Source of the DNA: Phoronis australis
Lineage: Eukaryota; Phoronida; Phoronidae
Direction: 5' to 3'
Length of the DNA: 64,000 bases
Assembly (NCBI GenBank): GCA_002633005.1
Contig: NMRA01000172.1
Location: 120,229 to 184,228 of the forward strand
The notes under the pieces: generated by a model
What the model was told of the DNA's origin: nothing
Seen by the model: the letters and a program-made list of their open reading frames with translations, nothing else
Databases searched by the model: none
Shown here: positions 47,601-58,411 of the stretch, piece after piece
Numbering within the stretch: the stretch's first letter is position 1
Layout: the number at the start of each line of letters is the position of its first letter
Program-made: the position numbers and the translations under genes

Positions 47601-50600
47601 TGTACGTTACACTACAGACAGTGATAAAATGGTACCGAAAGTAGTTTCCATCAATGACGTTATGTTTTTAATTGCCTTCTATGTAGGGTTTATTTCTAAT
47701 GACATTTGAGCACTGAAAATCTTATGCTTCTTTGGAAAATTATCCGCTATAAGTAGATGTTATTGTATGTGTACCTGAGCACTGCTGTCTTCCAGGATCC
47801 TCATATTCTTTGTTTGTTTGTTTGTTTACCGAAGTACTGCTGTCTTCAAGGTCCTCGTATTGTTTGTCTTCTAGGGTCCTCACATTGCTGCCGTTACATT
47901 AGCTGCATTTGAGTGTATGTCTGTTGACTTCCCTGAGCCTCCGTATCCTGAAGAGTAAGTATTAGTGCTCTCTCCCGAACTGTGTAGACAGCATGCATGA
48001 CCTGTGAAAAGTCTTATGCAAAATACTGTGTGAATGCAGTACACGGCAAAAAGAATTAGATAAAATGACACAGAATTCCACAATGCATAACTTTTAGTTT
48101 GTCGTGCAAAATATCAATGTGCCTGCTACTTGATGTTCATTGCCATTAGTGGTCCCTCATTATCACATTGGTCTGTGATTACTGGGTTAGAGCCAGGTCA
48201 GTGCATTCCATTCACCTAGGTATGAAGCATGATGGCAATGTGCCTTGTGAACTGCTGGTACCACTGTGTCAAGGTGGTGCTACATATGCTCCTGTATGAG
48301 GATTTAAATTATCTGATGATTCCTACAGCAATCTGTTTGTGAGGCATTACTTCCAACTGTGGTAAATATTCGCTTAGTTATCGTATATTACTGCAGAAAA
48401 GTGGAATTTTATTTTACAAAATTTTCAGTGAGAATACACTTGAGGAATGTTGCACTTTGTTATTGTAGTCGACAGTGTCAAAAACAGCACTTGGTAAATT
48501 GTGCTTAATATTCTTAGCAAGTTACAAGGAAATCTCGCCTATTTAGCATTCAATATGGCTATCACGTGGATTTTAATTTTCTCATATTTTTCGTAAGTTT
48601 GCCATGTTCAAGTTCTGTGCCATAGTTATTATAGATATAATGTGAAAACTTAAAGACTTCCACAAAAATCTTAGAAGCCCTTGAAATGAGAAAATTGTAA
48701 TTTTGACAATTATTCATGTCCGAAATTGGTGAGAGTTTACTGTAGTCTTCAAAAATGCACACCTTTGACGATTATCCTTGACTGTGTAAAACGAAAAGTC
48801 ACCATAAAAATGAGTAAAGATCCCTTTTGCCGCCAAAGAAATGTACCTTGATGTGGAAAGTGTGGTGCTGTTCCGTCCATATGTTACGGACTTGATTCAC
48901 AACCAGGGCCCGGTCTCTAATCTTTGTACTCGAAACGAGCTCGAAACTATTTTTGGCAATTTCTCTGCTCCTTTTGTGCGAACTTAAGATAATTGGTTAT
49001 CAGACTGTGCTCGAATACATTATAGTTTATGCATAGGAGTTTCTAGTTCAAGTTTGCCCTTGAAGACCCTTATATTCGTGCTACAAACTCGAGTAAAAAC
49101 TCGAAATTTCGAGTTCAAACTCGAACTTATTGCTTTGATATTGGGTTTACAAACTGTGAACTAAGGGCAATAAATTATCTACGTAAGTTATTGTGTACTC
49201 GAGCATAGAATAATAGACACTTATCTTGAGTTCGCCCAAAAGTAGAGTAGAAAATGCCAAACCTAATTTAGAGTTTGATTTCGAGTAAAAAGATTGGAGA
49301 CCGGGCCCAGGGTTAAGGATCATTGTAACCCAACCTAAAACCTATTTCTGCTGTCCAAGAGCATGCCAGAGACCTACATCACCAGATCTCTGATCAGGAC
49401 TCCAGTATATTAAGTCTACTCCCAGAGAAGTGGAAGAACAGGGTACGAAAAGCAATTGAGATCCAAGTCCACAGAACTAGTCTTAACAGAGATCCGGGAC
49501 TTGATCTACTAGCAGTGTATTCAGATCTGTTACGGGATTCCCCCGACATAAGCGAATCCCCGGTACTGTTTTTATTGTTTTATTATACAACGACAGAGGG
49601 CGCACCCGAAGGTGAATCAAGTCCGTGAGATATGGACAAAATGGCTTTGGTTCCGAAAGGGATCTTCACTCAATATTTTTTTATTTAAATGGAACCCAGT
49701 AATATACATAGTATCAAAAGCTATGTAAACATAATTGTCCTGTAAAGCATGTCCCTTCCTTTTCAGTATCATATGTCCGGAGCCTGGCCACGAGCAGGCC
49801 ACTATGTCTTTATGGACAATACTGAGCAAGGTGCGTTTGGAGGCCTTCATGTGGGGTGCTGGCACCGCGCTGGGGGAACTGCCTCCTTACTTCATGGCTC
49901 GTGCGGCCAGGCTGTCGGGAGATGAGGCTGAGGACGATGAATTTGAAGAGATCGAGGAGCTCATTCATGAGAAGGAGGAACACCCTGATCAGTTGGTAAA
50001 GTGTTGGTCATGTCTTCCACCATTTACACTTTTAAAGCAGTTACACACCAACTTTCTGTCACAAAAATCAAAGTTTTGATGTTTTTTGTGCGATGGTGTT
50101 TAGTTACGATAAAATGCTAGTTTGCAACATATTTTCCATGCCTTACTGAGATTGACATATTTATATACAGAATGCTTAGTACTTTTGTGGTATCTTTTTA
50201 ATTTCAAATCTGAAGTAAATGCAATTTCAATGATGATTGCCAACACAACCGTTCTTACTTTCCAAAGCATTGTATTTTGTTCCGCTCTCGATGTTAATCC
50301 ACTCAATATTTGCAGTTTGGATCATATTAGTTTTGTCTTCAAATCACCAATTATGTCTTCCAAATTAATGTATTTCTGTTCTCCTTTCAGAGTTTTATAG
50401 AAAGAACTAAGCTGGGTGTTCATCAGCTGGTACAGAGAGTCGGCTTTGTAGGCATTCTGGCATGTGCATCGGTACGTATTGGTCATCTCACTTTCTGTTT
50501 CTTACTAGCCATCCAATAGAAAAAAGAAAATTACCTTTAGAAATTTTCAATGGCTGTTGACTGGCTGCCATCTTTGCCAGTAGAGATTACCACTAGGTGG

Positions 50601-53286
50601 AGCTCTTGAAAGTAGCCTGTTGTAAATAGAGCTTAAGCGTAGAGAGCCCTCATCTCTGTTCATACACGTTGGCATCTGTTTGATGTAGATAGACTCCTGT
50701 ATTTTGTGTTCATAGTTGTTGACATCTGGGAATTGTAAGCTAGTATTCATCCAGTCCATCGCATGGTTTGTTTTATTTCACAAGGAGTTAGGAGGTGGAG
50801 TAGTAATATTATAATAAACTGTTTAATGTTATTCTGTTGGTCTCAATGAGAAGGGATTTATCAAATCGTTGAAACAAAGATTTGAATTTCTGTGCGTGAA
50901 AAAGAATCGAAGATAATATTTTTGTTTTTAATGATAATCAGAACATGAAATCAAAACCACAGCCCAAAGGTTGTTTGAAAAGTTCAACCTCTACCAATGT
51001 CTGTTACAACTTTTAAAACAAAGCATGTCGCCGTTGACAATCTTTGTAACAATACAATTCCTTTGTTGACATCAAGGCAAATGACAGACTGTGTTTTCAT
51101 GCATGGTGCACATTTCAATCATTTCGTCAAACTTGACATAAAAATTCTTTTCCAGATCCCGAATCCGCTATTTGATCTAGCTGGTATTACATGTGGACAC
51201 TTCCTGATCCCGTTTTGGACGTTCTTCGGTGCTACTCTTATTGGAAAGGCTATAATAAAAATGCACATTCAGGTATATTGTTTTGTTTTCCTCCACCGCG
51301 AGAAATTTAACAAATTAAAGTTCTTGAAAATGTTGTTGGTATGAAATCTCAAGAAAGAAGCTTTCACACTAAGAATTAACTACTCCATAAAATTATAGTC
51401 TTAAAAATGTATATATTCCGAGGGGGCGTTGGATAGTTTGGTAAAATTTTGAAAAATGCTCGTACTATCTGTAATTGACAAAAATGTAATATTCCTTATT
51501 ATAATTTTTCCATTTTTTACCCACAAATTCGTGAAGTTGTTTTTTTTTATCACGATATTGTGAAATGATAATAACTTGGACAACTGCCATCATCATTGTA
51601 CTGTTGGTACTTGAAGTTTTCAAGATTATTTACTTTGATTAATATGATCCAAAAGTTTAATTAGTCCATTTTTGATCAATTCATTTTATGCGCTTTGTTT
51701 GCTCTTTGTTTCAGAAACTCTTTGTTATATTTATGTTCAGTGAGCACCATGTGGAGACCTTAGTCGCTGCATTGAGGTATGTCCTCATCGTCACCCTTTC
51801 TTCAGTTAGACAATTGTGGGGTATATGTTTTCGCGCCATCTGTTGGACGGAAATTAATGTAGGAGTATTTTCTCTGGTTTCATTTGACTGTTAGAAACAC
51901 ATGGTCAGGTGTCCCATAATCCATTGTAGATATCCCATTTATCTCCAGCCATAGTTTGTGAACAAATTACGTTCTGTGTTAATCATTTAATACTGTCATG
52001 TCAGTTGTTGGTTATGTAGTGAATACGTCATTCTTCTCTGATAATTTATTTTAAATTTTGACTGCTTGATTATACTCTTAGTTTCTCCCATATAGGCCCA
52101 TGTGACTACTTCCAGATAGAGGTCTATCTTTTCATACATGGTTATGGGCCTCAATACAATCCTATTATAGTAGAATGTGAAATGTGTTGGTCTATTTAGA
52201 GATGCTTGTGCTATGATTTGCCATCACCATGCTCCACAAGGAAGTCTAGTATGACAATGACATGGGCTGCATATGAAAACTGAACCTTGCATTTCTTATT
52301 GCCTAGTTTCATTATTAGGCAATCAAACAGCTTTTGGTGACATATGAGTAGAGAAGTTTGTTGGACAGAAGTGATGATTATATAACTTCTTGATCACTAT
52401 TGTTTCTTTTTTGTAGGCATATTCCATACTTTGGAAAGTCACTGCAAGTTCCATTCATGGAATACTTGGAGAAACAGAAGAAAAAGTTGCATGTTAAGCC
52501 TGGTACAAAATTACCCGCTGTAAGTACAGTTCTCATAGTCACCATGTGTTTAGCCTGGTACAAAACTACCCGCTGTAAGTATGGTTTTCATTGTCACCAT
52601 TTGGGTTCTGTTCGACGAAAAGCGACTTTGGACTTCAGTCAGAAATTTGGTCTTGTGCTACCGCTTCACAGTTACTGAATTAAGTTTTAGCCTGTAATTA
52701 TTAGCCTGCCACGGCCGAGAAACTATGACATTGTGAGAAAGTGCTGAAAATGTCGGGCGGTCCAAGTAAGTTGTGTCCTCTCACTGATACCTGTGCTCAA
52801 TGACCCCTACTGATTGTCAACGATAAGAGTTAGTCGTTAATAAAACTTAATACAATTGTAGCAATTCATCCACCCAGACTCACAGTGTTTGCATTGTGGA
52901 TCACACTTTCTGTTTGAGCAATACATTTAATTGAATTGACTGAAAAGGCTCAATATAACTTTCAGAGTATTTAAAGTAACATAACTCATATTGATTAAAA
53001 TATCATTGAAAAAAAGGAACGTTCCTTTTTAATGGGGGACAATTGCAACCATTATTTTTGCAGTTGGATACCAGTTATGACAGCTCCATGCTGTGTGCTT
53101 AAGTGCAAATGTATGAAATGAGAATTTCTCTTCCAGTCAGAATCCTGGTTGTCCTGGATATTTGAGAAAGTCATCATCGTCATGGTTATTTACTTTGTGC
53201 TGTCAATCATCAATTCCATGGCCCAAAGTTATCACAAACGACTGTGCAAGGAACGACAAGAACTCAAGGCAAAGATCATTGATTAA
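44663..53286 (+). CDS. VMP1: VMP1, ER membrane autophagy protein (complete, 11 coding exons)
   Basis: Vacuole membrane protein 1: a multispanning ER protein with a DedA/VTT fold, a lipid scramblase needed for autophagosome formation. Exons: 44663-44791, 46437-46690, 46910-47000, 47439-47549, 47875-47954, 49767-49995, 50391-50471, 51156-51272, 51715-51776, 52417-52519, 53137-53286; phases join exactly to 468 aa. Hallmarks in order: [74 protein letters not shown] then [34 protein letters not shown] then [20 protein letters not shown], and [20 protein letters not shown] then SMAQSYHKR. Human VMP1 is about 406 aa. The extra length is N-terminal: residues 17-50 fit a SAP motif ([19 protein letters not shown]). 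Confidence 0.95.
45396..45607. repeat. 17-bp minisatellite, about 12 units
   Basis: Units of ggtcatttgatgtggct in VMP1 intron 1 with single-base variants (g for a in atgtgg). Confidence 0.9.
46684..46775 (+). repeat. Duplicated 5' splice site, VMP1 exon 2
   Basis: tgtttaggtgagtgtatgtc occurs at the real donor (46690/46691) and again 65 bp downstream (46755/46756). Use of the second donor would read straight into TGA at the old junction (AG/G TGA). Confidence 0.8.
47780..47890 (+). repeat. Triplicated 3' splice-site segment, VMP1 exon 5
   Basis: Three related segments: ctgtcttccaggatcctcat (about 47785), tgtcttcaaggtcctcgtat (47841) and tgtcttctagggtcctcaca (47865). Only the last gives the conserved GPHIAAV reading; the first two are decayed acceptor-plus-exon copies. 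Confidence 0.7.
48906..49308. mobile_element. 403-bp MITE with GGGCCCGGTCTC inverted repeats
   Basis: The left end GGGCCCGGTCTCTAATCTTT and the right end, inverted, GGGCCCGGTCTCCAATCTTT are nearly identical, and both continue to TACTCGAAA. Multiple ctcgaa boxes inside. A second, decayed copy lies at 16710-17130. Non-coding; no clear target duplication. Confidence 0.85.
49353..49550 (+). pseudogene. Retroelement protein relic
   Basis: An open frame reads [20 protein letters not shown], then [15 protein letters not shown] and [17 protein letters not shown]. This resembles the W-x-R-R-x-x-E-A-I ... L-N-R-D-x-G ... pattern seen at the C-terminal side of nuclease-bearing retroelement proteins (Penelope-like or DIRS-like). 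There is no start and it is cut at both sides, so it is a fragment. Confidence 0.55.
52498..52610 (+). repeat. Duplicated 5' splice site, VMP1 exon 10
   Basis: agcctggtacaaaattaccc gctgtaagta is repeated 55 bp downstream (52556-52578) with one or two changes. The donor at 52520 keeps the VMP1 frame. The second at 52575 would add 55 nt, shift frame and hit a stop ten codons into the last exon. Confidence 0.8.
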
Positions 53287-54500
53287 TTGTGCTGTTATAA
53301 ATCAGTGTGTTGCAAGAATTGTTAGTTATAATACACGCCGTATGTTGGTGACATCACTAGACCTTTAATTAAGGCTGAAAAGATCTCTGCTCCAACAAGG
53401 GTTTGCACTTGGGACTTTCTACTCACCATTCTGAAATTTTTCTGCTAACCGTGAACAGGTTCGAGCCCGTTCAGTGAAGAAATCTTTTGACTTAATGAAA
53501 GGTCTCGTGATGTGACCAACACATGGCTTGTATGATGTCCTAATAATTCTTGCTTATCATGAATTAAGTTGACAAAGTGTGTGCCCACCAATCCTTCCAA
53601 CATCAGTTTGTGTGTGTCCTCTGTCTTTTTGTGTCACCTTCAAATTAGTTTTAGCTTAAATATTTAACATTGTGTTTGAATTTCTCATTTTTAAGCTTGC
53701 ACAATTTCCAAATAGATGCCAAAACATAAACGATGATTACCCTAACTAACGAATGTCCGAGACAATGTTGTACCTGACACTTTTCTTTGAATAGAACAAT
53801 TCTACTGCTTTTCTAATATGAAGTCACTTGCATACCAACTAAAACGTGCACTGTCAACTTGTTGCAGTATAGGAGAAGATCAGTTGCTTCATGATAACCA
53901 AAAGGACTTAACAGGGTTAGGCTGGTGTTCTTTAAAAAGCAATGATAAATCTTTGTTTTGCCTGGTTTTGGTGACCTGCTAAAAATCCCAGGACGCCAGA
54001 ATGTTGCCACGCCACATTGGAGCGTGCAGTCAAAATACTGCAAAAAGTAACCTGAGTTGTAACTGTTTGGCAAAGATTTGAACAACCTGCGTGCCTCATG
54101 AGGTGACCCTGTGCACAGGGTATTTGGCCAGAGATTGGCCATCTTTGAGTACGCGAGATAATCCTATTTTTTTGTTGTAACAAACAAATACCAACCAGGC
54201 GACTGGTGGATTTTTGCTGAGTTCACCAGATTTTCACCACAGGTCTTCAAGTATCTTGTTTTATTTCGTTCGGCTCTTCCCAATGAAATTTGGCGACCTC
54301 ACTTCCCAGTTCGCAACTTGGGAAATTTGTCGGGTTGCATTTGGCAAGTTTCTGCAGAGGATATTAAATTGCGTCAAAGCCAGGACTTGTGTGCAGTTAC
54401 ATGTGTGTCTATGTGGCTATTGTAACTGGAGTTAGAATTGTTGGTCAGGGTTTTCTTTCTTGATCTGAATAGTATGATGTAACAATTATGCGCACTATAT
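53287..54500 (+). other. VMP1 3' flank
   Basis: Probable 3' UTR and intergenic DNA. No AATAAA occurs near the stop; ATTAAA at about 54363 and AATAAA near 55992 are the first candidates. A B-box-like ggttcgagccc near 53459 may be a SINE scrap. No gene seen. Confidence 0.45.
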
Positions 54501-54503
54501 GTC

Positions 54504-55666
54504 AGCAGCGCCCTCTTGTGAACTCTATTGGGTATTATGATTTTTATGCGCCCACATATTTATATGTGGACGCATTATGCCGTCATCTCTGTCCGTCCGG
54601 GCGGCGTCCGGCGTCTGCTGCTCTATCTCCAAAACCCTTTGACATACGTTCATGAAATTTGGCACATATGTTCCATTCTTGAATGGGACGGCATGTGTGA
54701 ACTTTCGGACGGATCCGACTACCGGTGTGCCCCCTAGTGGCAATTTTAGTTTTTTACGCTTAACTTTGTATCTTCAAAAGTCCTGAACGGATTTTCATGA
54801 AATTTGGTATGTAGGCACCTAATAGTGAGATGACGCTATCCTGCCGTTTTCAGATGGATTCGACATAGTTTGCGCCACCTAGTGGCCATTTTTAGTGTTT
54901 TCGAGTCTGTTTTTGTGCGTCCACCCCTCTATCAACCAAACCGCTCAAAGGATGATTGTGAAAATTGGCATGTATATGCTTACTATGTAGAGGATGGTTG
55001 ACGATGATTTTCCGACGATTTCGACTACTGTGGCGCCTCCTAGTGGCAGTTTTGTTTTTTTGCGCCTATGGCTGTATCTCCTAAACCGTTCGCAGGATCT
55101 TTACAAATTGTGTAAGTATATTTATATGATGTTAACAACGGAAGATGACGACTTTTGGTCGGATCCGACTACCGGTGTGCCCCCTAGTGGCAATTTTAGT
55201 TTTTTACGCTTACCTTTGTATCTTCAAAAGTATTGAACGGATTTTCATGAAATTTGGTATGTAGGCACCTATTAGTGAGATGACGCTATCCTACTGTTTT
55301 CAGATGGATTCGACGTAGTTTGCGCCACCTAGTGGCCATTTTTACTGTTTTCGAGTCTGTATTTTTGCGTCCACCCCTCTATCAACCAAACCGCTCAAAG
55401 GATGATTGTGAAAATTGGCGTGTATGTGCTTACTATAAGGAAGACAGCTGACAATGATTTTCAGACGATTTGGACTACTGTGGCGCCTCCTAGTGGCAGT
55501 TTTGTTTTTTTGCGCCCATGGCTGTATCTCCCAAACCGTTTGCAGGATCTTTACTAAATTTAGCAAGTGTATTTATGTGATGTTGACAACGGACGATGAC
55601 GACTTTAGGATGATTCTGACTACCGGTATGCCTCTAGTGGCAATTTTAGTATTTGCCTCTAGTGGC
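54504..55666 (-). promoter_or_regulatory. Array of CTCF-core-like motifs
   Basis: Read on the minus strand, each satellite unit holds CCACTAGGNGGC: TTGCCACTAGGGGGCAC (54726-54742, 55176-55192), GGCCACTAGGTGGCGCA (54871-54887, 55321-55337) and CTGCCACTAGGAGGCGCC (55031-55048, 55481-55498). Shorter forms lie at 55629-55642 and 55655-55666, and TTCACAAGAGGGCGCTGC at 54505-54522. These fit the bilaterian CTCF core (CCASYAGRKGGC). All share one orientation. Binding is inferred, not shown. Confidence 0.5.
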
Positions 55667-55700
55667 AATTTTAGTATTTTACATTGACCTCTGTATTTTC
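54540..55700. repeat. 450-bp higher-order satellite (three ~150-bp units), 2.5 copies
   Basis: ggatccgactaccggtgtgc recurs at 54711, 55161 and, altered, 55611: period 450. Within 450 bp the box cctagtggc occurs three times, spaced 145, 161 and 144 bp, each followed by a ttttnttttttncg tract, a tatctcnnaaacc box and atgaaatttgg or its variants. A 12-bp inverted repeat (54548-54573, gcgcccacatat / atatgtggacgc) marks the left end. Related to the USP30 intron 1 repeat. Confidence 0.9.
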
Positions 55701-58411
55701 ATAGGTCTTCAGGTGTATACTTTGTGTTACTTCGTGACTGTGAAGGAAAAGTTCCAAGTAGAAATTTGTTTCTGGCATTCTAATGCTGTGCTAATCTCGT
55801 ATGTTGGTAAATTTGTTTTTAATTCTATGTTTCTGTGGTGCTTTAAGCAACTGGTGTATAGGATGTGCTTGTATTATGAAGATTACTCACATTCTGCCCC
55901 TAGCCTATTGAGGAGACAATGACCATGCCTTTCCATTTTGCTAAGTACAACATACTACATATATGCCCTCTACTGGCCACTTTATGGTACCAATAAACAA
56001 CCCTAGAAGGATACCGTATGCGGTGCAATTGTGGGCGCATTTCAACGCTCTGTATTATATTCACAGTCAAAAAATATCTATGGAGACTGTATACTTTGAT
56101 CGCTGACTGTTTGTGTGTACTCAGTGGACTAAACACTGTGTAGACTTTCAAGTTGAAATCAATCGTCCATTTTATAAATTACCTTCAGTTCATAAAAGGT
56201 AATTTTTATAAAACAGATTTTTTGTTAGTGTTTTGTCAATGTTAACGTTATGTCAGTATTTCAGTGTTATAAATTCTGTGTTTTATCATTTGAATTGTCA
56301 CGAAATTCAGCATCACATCTTTAGGCTTGACCTAGCTTTACTAGAAACACGTTTTATTTGGACTACAAACGTGTTATTTGAGAATATGTCTTTCCGGGAA
56401 TATAAACAGGCTCAATGTCGCTGTGCAATTAAGCTAGGCATAATCACTGTCAGCTTTAGTGTGTTCTTAAAACCGTCGTCATTTTCACATTGTTCTGTAG
56501 TTCTGATTGAGCTGTGATTTTTGAAGTTTGTCATTCAGTGGTCATCTTGCCATGTCTTATCCATGTATTGTCTCTTCTATTGCCCATCAAATCAACAGTC
56601 ATTAGAAATGTGTTACATCTTGTATAATGCTTACCTTTAGAAGTATACCACTGTAAGGGTGTTTTTTATAGAATGACTGTTGTGGTCATGTGATAAGCAA
56701 CAAAATGGGCGTGTCTGACCTTTGTACATCTTGCTCATTAGCATACGTTTTTTATTATTATTTTAGTTATGATAAGAAGATCACTGCGCTGATCACAATC
56801 ATATGGGATATTCTAACTTTCTGTTACTTAGAGATCAGTGCCAGGTTTCGTAAGGATAAGTTGCCTCCTCTGTGAGTGCCCCCTAAAAGAGAAAGATAAT
56901 TTTGAAAAACTTCTGAAAAATTAATCCCATTATCCCTCGTCATAATCCAGGTGCTGGCTTGCAGGTGTCGTTATACGGGGTATTTTATGGTTTGCAATTA
57001 GCTGCTCATTACATTGACCTCACAGGCTGTGTACATGCTTCAACTGATTAGGGAGAGCACCATGTAAATCTGGTGCTATATGCAGGAACATTAAATCAGA
57101 GCGAGTCAAAATTTGACACTGTTTTATTTTAAGCGTTGTGTGATACTTATGGATGACAAACTCTTGATCCATCCATGGTTCAGCTCGGGCAAGGACCTAG
57201 GCATATGCATGCCACCTCTGCAATTAGTAGAGAGGTGACACATGGAATTTGTTTCTTAAAAGACTTTAATTTGATCTCGCGCTCCACACAACTGTTTTTG
57301 AAAAATAATTAAATCTCATTTGAGAAAAATTATAAAAAAAGTCTCTGAAAATATATTCATAACCGCAAGGTAGGGAGATTCTCCAATTATTTCTAGACTG
57401 TGATGCACTCATAATTACTTGGCTAAACTTTAATTCACCAATTTTGAAGTGGGAGTGCAAGACCAAATTTTTGTCTCGCGTCACTTTCATGAAACAGGCC
57501 CATGGAATCAAAGTTTTATTAAGGGAGCACAAAGTCTTGAATTACAAAGTTGTGAACTCACTTTGATGAGATACCTTGATCCCTGTAGTATTCATTGAAT
57601 GTTGGATCGTCAATTACTAACAGTGACTGAGGTTTGCAAATTTCCTTGAGCTATTGGTGCAATGCATTAATGATTTGCCGACTTTGTCTGTGTGTAAATA
57701 TTACTTTGTCTTGTAGGGGTACTTAGCTTTCATTTAATTTAATGTATTGTGAGACATGTTTTAGATTGTACATTTCAGGGAAAATTGTTGCCGCATGTAT
57801 GATTATTTAAATGTTTTCGGATTAATACATAATTGGAAATTGCATTACATTCGTTTTACTGGGTGTTGCCAAAGTATAATGTAAGATTTTAATACATTAA
57901 ACAAGTACGTGTCACATTTAGGCATAAAGTATATTTAAAGCAATACCAAGTCCTTCAACTGGTCAGAAACTGACAAGATGATTAGTAAACAAGAAAGGTA
58001 TGTCTTTTTTCACTCTCTGACTTGATAAATGTTGATAGCATTAGGATTACTTCACACTTTTTTAATCATTTATTGAAAATACAACATTTTTTTAAAAAAC
58101 TATGATGTGATTGAAATAATCATAACTGGTTGCGCTACCAGTATTATCACATCTTATCCAAGTGCTGCACAGCCGTGCACTGTGATTAGCCCATGAATTT
58201 TTACAGGAATTTCAAAACTCAGCTTATTGAGTTTTACAGGAGTGTGCATGTTTCTCAAAAACTGTCATGAACAGAAGCAATGTTGAAAATCAGGTACAAG
58301 CAGGTGACTAGCTTGATCAAGACAGCTGAAAATAAATATCAAAAAGAGACCTGGAGTGCTTAAAATTTTTGATGATTATCAAAAATGTTTGAAAGCCGCT
58401 ACTAATATCTG
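55701..58411. other. Intergenic, between convergent VMP1 and Tpt1-LRR genes
   Basis: AT-rich, with no recognisable gene. On the minus strand AATAAA at 58074-58069 is a good poly(A) signal for the Tpt1-LRR gene, 338 nt past its stop. Confidence 0.5.

Larger units (their letters stand above)
48875..49637. mobile_element. Outer TIR element hosting a nested MITE and a retroelement relic
   Basis: The left end GTCCATATGTTACGGACTTG then ATTCAC and the right end (inverse complement) GTCCATATCTCACGGACTTG then ATTCACC match for about 26 bp with two or three changes. Inside are the GGGCCC-ended MITE and a + strand coding relic. About 763 bp in total. Confidence 0.65.
47955..49766 (+). other. VMP1 intron 5
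   Basis: A 1.8-kb intron. The left 900 bp has no recognisable feature. The right half is filled by nested TIR elements (48875-49637). Confidence 0.6.
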
